Shown here in pieces: positions 58,183 to 64,000 of a stretch of 64,000 nucleotides of DNA. The position numbers and the translations under genes were made by a program. Position 1 is the stretch's first letter. Each line of letters begins with the position of its first letter. The notes under the pieces are model-generated. The model was given only the letters and a program-made list of their open reading frames with translations. It was not told where the DNA came from and ran no database searches. This DNA comes from Methanoculleus taiwanensis (lineage in GTDB: Archaea; Halobacteriota; Methanomicrobia; Methanomicrobiales; Methanoculleaceae): NCBI RefSeq assembly GCF_004102725.1, contig NZ_LHQS01000001.1:787327-851326 (forward strand). Direction: 5' to 3'.

Positions 58183-61155
58183 TCAGATCGTCGGTGGGGT
58201 CGTTGGAGGTGTCGTCGGTGGAGTTGTTGCTGTGGTTGTTGGTGGAGTCGTCGGTGGTGTCGTCGGTGGAGTTGTTGCTGTAGTTGTTGGTGGTGTCGTC
58301 GGTGGAGTTGTTGCTGTAGTTGTTGGTGGTGTCGTCGGTGGAGTTGTTGCTGTAGTTGTTGGTAACGTCGTCGGTGCGGTTGTTGGTGCGGCCGGGTTGA
58401 CGTAGTGGCTCACGCCGGTTGCGGTCACCTGGTGCCCGGTCGGATCGTTTGCCGTGGCCGTGGCGGTGTTTTCATAGACGCCGCCCTGGAGGTCCTGTGC
58501 CGCATTGTCTGCAGTGTACGTCCATGTCTCGCCGGGGTCGAGTTGACCGTTGCCGTTATCGCCGGTGTTCGGTCCTGCGATCGGGCCGGCCTGATCGTCG
58601 GTCACCTGGACGTTTATGAGCGGCACCGTCCCGGGGTTCGTGACCTCGTAAGTCCACGCGACGGGGTCTCCGGCCGCGATCTCCGGGTATGGCGGGTTAC
58701 TGGCATCTTCGCCGTTGGTGTACTTGGTGACGGCGATCGTGCCCTCTGCCGGCGGGTTGGTATAGTGGCTCATGTCGGTTGCGGTCACCTGCTGCCCGGT
58801 CGGATCGTCTGCTGTGACCGTGGCGATGTTTTCGTAGTAGTCGCCCGGCAGGCCTATTACTATTGCAGCCTTGGCGATTATGGTGTATGTCCATGTCTCG
58901 CCCGGATCGAGTTCACCGTCATTGTCCGTATCGCCGGTCGGGGGTCCTGTGATAGGACCTACCCCGTCGTCGGTCACCTGAACGTTCGCGAGCGGAACGG
59001 TCGCGTGGTTCGTAACCTCGTAGGTCCAGGTTATCTCGTCGTCGGGGTAGATGGCCGGCCCCGGCGGTTCTTTGGCATCCTCGCCGTTGGTGTACTTGGT
59101 GATGTTGATTGCACCTGGTCCGGCCGCGTTGGTGTAGTGGCTCACGTCGCTCGCCGTTACCGGATTCCCGTCCGGATTGTCCGCCGTGACCGTGGCGTTG
59201 TTCTCGTAGTATCCGCTGGGCAGCGTCGATGTGTCTACGGCTACGCCCTTGATCTCGAAGATCCACGTCTCTCCGGGATCGAGCAGGTCGTCGTAGTTGC
59301 CGTTGATCTCAAAAGGCGGGCCTGCAATTGGTCTGACCGGCCCGAGCTGGTCGTCGGTCACCTGGACGTTCGTGAGAGGCACGGCCCCGTCGTTTATGAT
59401 CTGGTATGTCCATGTCACCGGGCCTCCGGCGAAGACATATGGTCCGGGCGGCGTCTCTGCGTCCTGACCTTCGGTGAACTTGGTGAAGTTGATGGCGGCG
59501 CTTGTGTAGTGGCTCACGTCGGTTGCATTGGCCTGGGCTTTGTTTGCATCTTCTGCCGTGACTGTGGCGTTGTTCTCATAGTATCCGCCGGGTAGCGTCG
59601 CCGTGTTCACCGCCGTGCCGTTTCTCCCGTACATCCAGGTTTCCCCCGGATCGAGAATGCCGTTGGTGTTCGCATCCCCGGCATCCGGCCCGCTGATCGA
59701 ACCGATTCGGTCATCGGTCACTGAGACGTTCAGCAGCGGAGCGGTCCCGTTGTTCGTGACGTAATAGGTCCACGCCACTATGTCTCCGACAGTGACGTTC
59801 GGTCCCGGCGGGACTTTTGCGTCGATGCCGTTAGTGTATTTGGTGAGATTGATGCCGGGACGGAGCGGAGCCGTCGGTGTTGGTGTTGTCGGTGTTGGTG
59901 CCGGCGTTGTTGGAATTGGCGTCGTCGGTGTCGGCGGCACGACCGCACGGAGTTTCACGACCCAGGCATCGGTTGTGTTCGACGGCGCCGTGGCCGTCGT
60001 GAACGTCCCGGCGAAGACGTATTCGTCCGTTGCGGTCTGCAGGACAGCATTCGCCCGATCTCTGAAGATGCCGCCGTAGGTCCAGTTCCAGCTCTCCCTG
60101 CCGTCGACGTCGAGTTTGACGAGCAGTGCATCGGCATTTACCGCTCCCTGCGTTCCTCGCTCACCGGCAAAGAGGACTCCGCCGTCGTCTGTCGTGATCA
60201 CGGCGTTCGCCGAGGTATTGTCGTCGGGTGTTCCATAGGTCACATTCCAGGCGCTGCTGCCGTTATCGGCGAGCCGGAGGACGAAAGCGTCGGTATCGGT
60301 GCGGTTCTGGTCACTCGTTACTGCGGACGTCCCGGCCACGAGGAGATCGCCCTCCGTCGTGACGGCGAGCGACCGGGCTTCATCGTCTCCGGTTCCACCG
60401 TAGGTTCTGTTCCATACTTCGCTGCCGTTCGCATCTATCATGATGATCCAGGCATCGGTCCCACCTGACCCCGCGGATGCGCTCGCGCCTGCAACGGCGT
60501 AGCCGCCGCCGGGCACGGTCACGATGGCGTTGGCGGTTTCGTTTGTTTCAGATCGTCCGTAGGTTCTGTTCCACACTTCTCCGCCGGTCTCGTTCACCTT
60601 CACGACCAGGGCATCGGAAAGCCCCGTCCCATAGGGCTCGATCGAACCGGCAAGGAGGTATCCTCCGTCGGGTGCCCCGGCAACCGAATTGGCCGTAGCG
60701 TTGACCTCTCCCCCGCCGTATTTCTGGTTCCAGATCTCACCGCCGGACCCGTTGATCGCGACTGCCCAGGCATCGGTATCTCTCCTGGTACTGTTGGTGA
60801 TGAAGGTGTAGGTGCCTGCAAAGAGTGACGTGCCGTTGAGAGCGGGGATTATGGCACGGGCAGTGTCATTCTCCCCTCTGCCGTAGGTCATGTTCCAGGT
60901 CTCGTTGCCTTCTGTAGTGATGTTGACGACCCAGGCATCTGTCAGGCCGTCTCCGTACGAGTCGGTTTCTCCGGCGAAGAGGTATCCTGACCCGTTCGGG
61001 TGTTCCATGATGGCATGCGCGGATTCGTTACCGTCAGCCCCGTCGTATGTCCTGTTCCAGACAACCGTAAGATCGACCGCGGCTGTCGCGGCGATCGGAA
61101 TGGAGAGGCAGAGCATGACAAAAATCAGATACGTGTATCGTCGTTCCCATTCCAT
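58183..61155 (-). CDS. Large secreted repeat protein with DUF11-like domains and Thr/Pro tail
   Basis: 990 residues from the ATG at 61155 (GGAGGTG upstream). After a signal peptide (~1-26), a beta-propeller-like region (~27-400) has eight repeats of ~45-50 residues, each with W-N-x-T-Y-G followed by A-x-A-I/V and a G-x-x-F/V-A-G turn. A Pro/Thr linker (~400-425) leads to four DUF11/SdrD-like repeats of ~120 residues (each starts I-x-[FLV]-T-K-[YF]-T-x-G-x-D-A and contains VTDD and LDPGETW). The tail is TTPP-type repeats and ends without a membrane helix or sortase motif. It is probably an adhesion or S-layer-associated surface protein. Confidence 0.85.
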   Translation of the reverse strand: MEWERRYTYLIFVMLCLSIPIAATAAVDLTVVWNRTYDGADGNESAHAIMEHPNGSGYLFAGETDSYGDGLTDAWVVNITTEGNETWNMTYGRGENDTARAIIPALNGTSLFAGTYTFITNSTRRDTDAWAVAINGSGGEIWNQKYGGGEVNATANSVAGAPDGGYLLAGSIEPYGTGLSDALVVKVNETGGEVWNRTYGRSETNETANAIVTVPGGGYAVAGASASAGSGGTDAWIIMIDANGSEVWNRTYGGTGDDEARSLAVTTEGDLLVAGTSAVTSDQNRTDTDAFVLRLADNGSSAWNVTYGTPDDNTSANAVITTDDGGVLFAGERGTQGAVNADALLVKLDVDGRESWNWTYGGIFRDRANAVLQTATDEYVFAGTFTTATAPSNTTDAWVVKLRAVVPPTPTTPIPTTPAPTPTTPTPTAPLRPGINLTKYTNGIDAKVPPGPNVTVGDIVAWTYYVTNNGTAPLLNVSVTDDRIGSISGPDAGDANTNGILDPGETWMYGRNGTAVNTATLPGGYYENNATVTAEDANKAQANATDVSHYTSAAINFTKFTEGQDAETPPGPYVFAGGPVTWTYQIINDGAVPLTNVQVTDDQLGPVRPIAGPPFEINGNYDDLLDPGETWIFEIKGVAVDTSTLPSGYYENNATVTADNPDGNPVTASDVSHYTNAAGPGAINITKYTNGEDAKEPPGPAIYPDDEITWTYEVTNHATVPLANVQVTDDGVGPITGPPTGDTDNDGELDPGETWTYTIIAKAAIVIGLPGDYYENIATVTADDPTGQQVTATDMSHYTNPPAEGTIAVTKYTNGEDASNPPYPEIAAGDPVAWTYEVTNPGTVPLINVQVTDDQAGPIAGPNTGDNGNGQLDPGETWTYTADNAAQDLQGGVYENTATATANDPTGHQVTATGVSHYVNPAAPTTAPTTLPTTTATTPPTTPPTTTATTPPTTPPTTTATTPPTTPPTTPPTTTATTPPTTPPTTPPTI
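58196..58380 (-). repeat. Tandem Thr/Pro-coding repeat
   Basis: On the plus strand GTTGTTGCTGT begins at 58223, 58271, 58307 and 58343: spacings of 48, 36 and 36 bases. The unit is built from 12-base modules coding T-T-P-P, so copy number can change without frameshift. Confidence 0.75.
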
Positions 61156-61560
61156 AATATGCACCTCCGAATCTCCGAGCAGTCAGGCAAGCCGGCAGTG
61201 TTTGGGCACCGGAAGATCGGTGGATGTCATATGGATTGCCTTTACCGGCTCAGAATGTCTGATAAATGGATGCAACGGAACATCTCATACTTATTATAAT
61301 AATGTTTTTATGGATATGATCCGCAGATGTTCGCCGGGCATTCCACTGGCAGTTCCGGGTACTGCACGTGGAGTGCCCCCCCCAGGTTCGGGGATGAAAA
61401 GGTCGATCCTGGCCGGAGCGCCTTCATGCGGTCTACCCGCGGAAAAGAGCGGCAATACATGGCTGGATCGCGAGTCTGGCGGCTGATTGGCAGAGGTATT
61501 CCGGAGAGCCCGGCGAGTACACCAACACTCTTATTGGCGAACTGTGAACAATACGTACTT
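61156..61560. other. Divergent intergenic region
   Basis: Contains the ribosome site of the surface-protein gene, an AT-rich block with a minus-strand TATA-like box (TTATTATAATAATG, 61291-61304), and the upstream part of the DJ-1 frame (61327-61560), which is open but has no start signal or family similarity. No further gene is supported. Confidence 0.4.
61291..61305 (-). promoter_or_regulatory. TATA-like box for the large surface protein
   Basis: On the minus strand the block reads CATTATTATAATAAG. Initiation ~26 bases downstream leaves a leader of about 110 bases before the ATG at 61155. Confidence 0.35.
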
Positions 61561-62076
61561 ATGAAGCTGCTGCTCGTCGTCGCGCCGGAGCGTTACCGTG
61601 ACGAAGAACTCGAAGAGCCGGTCCGCGTCTTTGAGGAATCCGGGGTCGACTATGACATCGCCTCGACGGCATCCGGAACGTGCACGGGGATGCTGGGGGG
61701 CACCGCAGAGGCCACCCTGACGATAGACTGTGTTGATCCGGATGCCTATGCAGGCATTGTCGTGGTGGGTGGTATCGGGTCGCCGGAGTACCTCTGGGAC
61801 AATGATCGCCTCATCTCCCTTGTACAGGAATTTTCGGCGCAGGGTAAAGTCGTCGCTGCAATCTGCCTATCTCCCGTCGTTCTGGCACGGGCCGGACTGC
61901 TCGCCGGACGCCGGGCGACGGTCTACCGGAGCGTCGAATCCGTCAGGGAGATGGAGAAGGGTGGCGCCAATCTCCTTGACATTCCGGTCGCCGCCGATAT
62001 GCAGTATGTTACCGCGAACGGGCCCGCAGCCGCTGCGGAATTTGCCGACGTGATCTTATCGAAGCTGGCATGCTAA
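61561..62076 (+). CDS. DJ-1/PfpI family protein
   Basis: 171 residues from the ATG at 61561 (MKLLLVVAPERYRDEELEEPVRVF). The nucleophile-elbow Cys is in VVAAICLSPVVLARAGLLAGRRAT, and the acidic partner Glu near residue 11-16. VVVGGIGSPEYLWDN and YVTANGPAAAAEFADVIL complete the PfpI fold. Members act as proteases, deglycases or stress proteins; the precise reaction cannot be assigned. It overlaps the glycosyltransferase gene by seven bases. Confidence 0.9.
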   Translation: MKLLLVVAPERYRDEELEEPVRVFEESGVDYDIASTASGTCTGMLGGTAEATLTIDCVDPDAYAGIVVVGGIGSPEYLWDNDRLISLVQEFSAQGKVVAAICLSPVVLARAGLLAGRRATVYRSVESVREMEKGGANLLDIPVAADMQYVTANGPAAAAEFADVILSKLAC

Positions 62077-62777
62077 GCGACTCGGCGCAGGTGCATCCGT
62101 GGGATTGTACGCTGGTGATCCCTGCTTACAACGAGGAGGCGCGAATACAAAACCTCCTCTCCGACGTCTCGTCTTTTGCGGGAGAACTGATATTCGTCTG
62201 CGACGGGACGGACTCGACCGCCGATATCATCCGTGCGTTTGCAGGCGAGCGGCCGCAGCTTCGTATCCGCTGCCTTGTCTTCGATCACCGCCTCGGAAAA
62301 GGCGGGGGGGTGCTTGCCGGGATGAAGGCTTCCGGGGGGAGATACGTCGGGTACATGGATGCCGACGGGTCGACGGCGATCGATCAGATGGTCTGCCTCT
62401 TCGACCGCCTCGGGAAGGCGGATGGTGCGATCGGCTCCCGGTGGGTTCCGGGCGCAGTCCTCGTGGTGAAACAGAGCCTCACGCGGCGGGTGCAGAGCCG
62501 CCTCTTCAACCTGATCGTGAAGGTGCTCTTCGGGCTCGAGTATCGCGATACCCAGTGCGGCGCGAAGGTCTTCCGGCGAGAGGCGCTCGAGGCTGTTTTC
62601 CCCGATCTCCGGGCGACGGGATTTGAGTTCGATGTCGAACTGCTCTGGCGGCTGCGGCAGAAGGGTTTCTCTGTCGACGAGATCTCGATTGTCTGGGAGA
62701 ATAAGGACGCATCGAAGGTCGGTGGATCCGATGTCTTCGGGATGCTCACCGGAATGCTGCGTCTCCGGCTCGGGTGA
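62070..62777 (+). CDS. Family 2 glycosyltransferase (dolichyl-phosphate-hexose-synthase-like)
   Basis: 235 residues. VIPAYNEEARIQNLL, FVCDGTDSTADIIR, GKGGGVLAGMKASGGRYVGYMDADGSTAID (the DxD metal site), VPGAVLVVKQSLTRRVQSRLFN and FGLEYRDTQCGAKVFRREAL are GT2 landmarks. No membrane helix, so it acts at the inner face on a lipid-phosphate acceptor, donating a sugar for surface glycosylation. Starts inside the last bases of the DJ-1 gene, hence co-translated. Confidence 0.93.
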   Translation: MLSDSAQVHPWDCTLVIPAYNEEARIQNLLSDVSSFAGELIFVCDGTDSTADIIRAFAGERPQLRIRCLVFDHRLGKGGGVLAGMKASGGRYVGYMDADGSTAIDQMVCLFDRLGKADGAIGSRWVPGAVLVVKQSLTRRVQSRLFNLIVKVLFGLEYRDTQCGAKVFRREALEAVFPDLRATGFEFDVELLWRLRQKGFSVDEISIVWENKDASKVGGSDVFGMLTGMLRLRLG

Positions 62778-62806
62778 TCCCGGGACGATCACGTAAACCG
62801 TATGCT

Positions 62807-62870
62807 GCTATATAAAAATCGGGCATGATCTCTCGCCGTTTCTCAAAATACTCTTGCTTTTTGAGTATAT
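62807..62870 (+). ncRNA. Possible short RNA: orphan TATA box and hairpin
   Basis: GCTATATAAAAA (62807-62818) is a good TATA box with no gene following on that strand. About 30 bases on, CTCAAAA (62842-62848) pairs with TTTTGAG (62859-62865) around a ten-base loop, with an alternative pairing ATACTC/GAGTAT. May be a small RNA or a leftover terminator. Confidence 0.3.
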
Positions 62871-62903
62871 CTCTCTGCCGTTCCGGAGCCGGAGGAGGGG
62901 ATT

Positions 62904-63050
62904 TCACCCCTGTAGGTACTTCTCCGGGTTTTTCTCGAAGAGCTTCTTACACCCGGGAGCGCAGAAGTAGTACTTCTTCCCCTGGTATTCGGACGTGAAC
63001 GTTGCGGACGCTTCGTCGACGTCCATCTTGCATACCGGATCGACTGCCAT
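62904..63050 (-). CDS. YHS-domain protein, short
   Basis: 48 residues from the ATG at 63050: MAVDPVCKMDVDEASATFTS, then EYQGKKYYFCAPGCKKLF and a closing EKYLQG. This is a minimal YHS domain with Cys7 in DPVCKMDV and Cys30 and Cys34 in YFCAPGC, a metal-binding arrangement found fused to or beside heavy-metal ATPases. It starts seven bases after the P-type ATPase stop, on the same strand, so both form an operon. Probably a copper-binding helper. Too short for common length cut-offs. Confidence 0.9.
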   Translation of the reverse strand: MAVDPVCKMDVDEASATFTSEYQGKKYYFCAPGCKKLFEKNPEKYLQG

Positions 63051-63057
63051 GATTCAT

Positions 63058-64000
63058 TCATCCTCCGCGTGGCAGGACTCCTCTCTTCGCCGGTGGTATA
63101 TATGCTTTGAGCAGCAGCGAGAGCGAGACCACGGTGACGGAGCTCAAGGCCATCGCAAGTGCCGCGAGCTCGGGCTGGAACATGATCCCGAAGAGCGGGT
63201 AGAGGACGCCTGCGGCGACCGGGATTAAGAGGGCATTATAGGCGAACGCCCAGAAGATATTCTGCTTGATCCGGCCCATCACCTTCCGCGAGAGCTGGAC
63301 TGCGGCCACGGCGTCCGTAAGATCGTCCTTGATCAGCACGATATCCCCGCTCTCGATGGCGACATCCGTGCCGCTTCCGATGGCGATGCCGACGTCCGCC
63401 CGGGCGAGCGCGGGCGCATCGTTGATCCCGTCCCCGACGAAGGCCACGCTCTCTCCCTTCTCCTGGAGTCTCTGCACCTCGCGTGCTTTATCCTCCGGCA
63501 GCACGTCGGCGAGCACCGTATCGATCCCGATCTGCCGGGCGATGGCGTTCGCCGTCCGGGCGTTGTCGCCGGTGATCATCATCACGGAGAGCCCCATCCT
63601 CTTCAGGTCGGCGACGGCGGCCTCGCTCGTCGGCTTGAGGGTATCGGCGATCCCGATGATGCCCGCGAGTTTCCCGTCTCCGGCGACGAGGACGGCGGTC
63701 TTCCCCTCGTCCTGCAGGCGGCCGATCGCATCAGCGCTCGACGGTGCGAGGGAGACGTTCCGCTCCTCCAGAAATGCGGGGTTCCCGATGAGCACGAGCG
63801 TCCCGTCCACGGCAGCACTGACGCCCCGGCCGCCGAAGGTGGCAAAGTTCGTCGCCTCGCCGAGGGGGATACCGATGGCATCAGCCTTTCTGACGATAGC
63901 CTCGGCGAGCGGGTGCTGCGAGTTCCTCTCGACGCTCGCGGCAAGGCCGATGAGCCTCTCTTCGTCCATACCGGCCGCTACAACATCGGTGACGTCGGGT
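63058..64000 (-). CDS. copA: Cu+-transporting P-type ATPase, 3' part only
   Basis: The gene runs past the right edge: the frame is open to 64000, and the Met at 63969 is internal. Visible are the P1B His-Pro motif (NSQHPLAEAIVRKAD), ATP-site region, TGDNARTANAIARQIGIDTVLADVLPEDKA, the hinge GDGINDAPALARADVGIAIGSGTDVAIES, and the last two membrane helices with YNALLIP and MALSSVTVV, which match the Cu+-specific signatures YN(x4)P and M-x2-S-S. It exports Cu+ (or Ag+). Followed by the YHS gene. Confidence 0.95.
   Translation of the reverse strand, partial: PDVTDVVAAGMDEERLIGLAASVERNSQHPLAEAIVRKADAIGIPLGEATNFATFGGRGVSAAVDGTLVLIGNPAFLEERNVSLAPSSADAIGRLQDEGKTAVLVAGDGKLAGIIGIADTLKPTSEAAVADLKRMGLSVMMITGDNARTANAIARQIGIDTVLADVLPEDKAREVQRLQEKGESVAFVGDGINDAPALARADVGIAIGSGTDVAIESGDIVLIKDDLTDAVAAVQLSRKVMGRIKQNIFWAFAYNALLIPVAAGVLYPLFGIMFQPELAALAMALSSVTVVSLSLLLKAYIPPAKRGVLPRGG

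Noticed and set aside
58190-58380. Regular 36-base repeats resembling a CRISPR array
   Set aside because: Repeats are contiguous with no unique spacers, lie inside a coding frame and translate to Thr/Pro modules.
58007-58405. ORF on the plus strand with Val/Gly repeats (GGVVGGVVAVVV)
   Set aside because: It is the antisense of the Thr/Pro tail; low complexity, no start signal.
62843-63061. 72-codon minus-strand ORF over the YHS gene
   Set aside because: Wrong frame: Arg/Ser/Thr-rich product. The real YHS protein reads in another frame from 63050.
1-64000. tRNA or rRNA genes
   Set aside because: Intergenic gaps were scanned for GTTCGAATC-like T-loops and conserved rRNA segments; none convincing. 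GTTCGAA-like strings found lie inside coding genes.

Overview
The window is a GC-rich stretch of a methanogenic archaeon, most probably Methanoculleus or a close relative in the Methanomicrobiales. The main clue is the intramembrane protease at 32757-33668. As far as I can recall its sequence, it is close to the crystallised presenilin homologue of Methanoculleus marisnigri JR1, and its catalytic Asp residues fall at almost the same positions. Supporting signs are an archaeal histone, RadA, FEN1 with a PIP box, an RPA-like protein, DUF1890/DUF1894/DUF2769/DUF2180 proteins typical of methanogens, an archaeal phosphoribulokinase, F420H2-oxidase-type FprA, TATA-box promoters and many apparently leaderless starts. 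No rRNA, tRNA, CRISPR array, insertion sequence or integrase was seen.

Layout. 1-3.4 kb: two paralogous secreted proteins around a Holliday-resolvase-like nuclease and a PsbP-like lipoprotein. 3.5-7.9 kb: a bacterial-type mutS-mutL operon. 8.0-10.9 kb: an aconitase-family large subunit, small subunit and beta-decarboxylating dehydrogenase (leucine or coenzyme B 2-oxoacid elongation). 10.9-12.9 kb: small membrane, GNAT and hypothetical genes. 13.1-18.1 kb: a non-nif nitrogenase-like set, with a NifH-like reductase overlapping a D-type component 1 and a K-type component 1 about 2 kb away behind a PEGA surface protein and a UspA gene. 18.5-21.4 kb: an apparently inactivated metallopeptidase, a DUF4013 membrane protein and a helical-repeat protein. 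21.6-30.6 kb: TrkH, phosphoribulokinase, superoxide reductase-FprA, endonuclease V-malic enzyme, rubredoxin overlapping a TPP enzyme, and two DUF2769 proteins.

30.9-43.8 kb is housekeeping: FEN1, presenilin homologue, NOG1 GTPase, HTH-CBS regulator, histone, PRC-barrel, then the minus-strand run dapL-lysA-rpa-radA-pgp, then the tightly coupled plus-strand operon cutA-fdhD-DUF1890-DUF1894. 44.3-51.1 kb holds two tandem multi-PAS histidine kinases with near-duplicate C-terminal halves, then TspO. 51.4-57.2 kb is a compact minus-strand run that reads in transcription order pyrG, guaA (ATP-PPase), argD, hisC, an AK6-type kinase and a CDP-alcohol phosphatidyltransferase. 57.3-64 kb contains a thioesterase, a 990-residue repeat-rich surface protein, a DJ-1/PfpI protein with a glycosyltransferase, a short YHS protein missed by length filters, and the 3' part of a Cu+ P-type ATPase cut by the window edge.

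The strongest candidate for an undescribed system is the nitrogenase-like H/D/K set. The Fe protein keeps every nucleotide and cluster motif. Both component-1 proteins keep the three cluster cysteines in matching spacing, but I find no FeMo-co ligand signature and no nifB/E/N or cfb gene nearby, so the substrate is unknown. Other leads are the pseudo-metallopeptidase, an FdhD without its CxxC loop, a degenerate desulfoferrodoxin head, and palindromic divergent promoters that appear to drive leaderless mRNAs in both directions.
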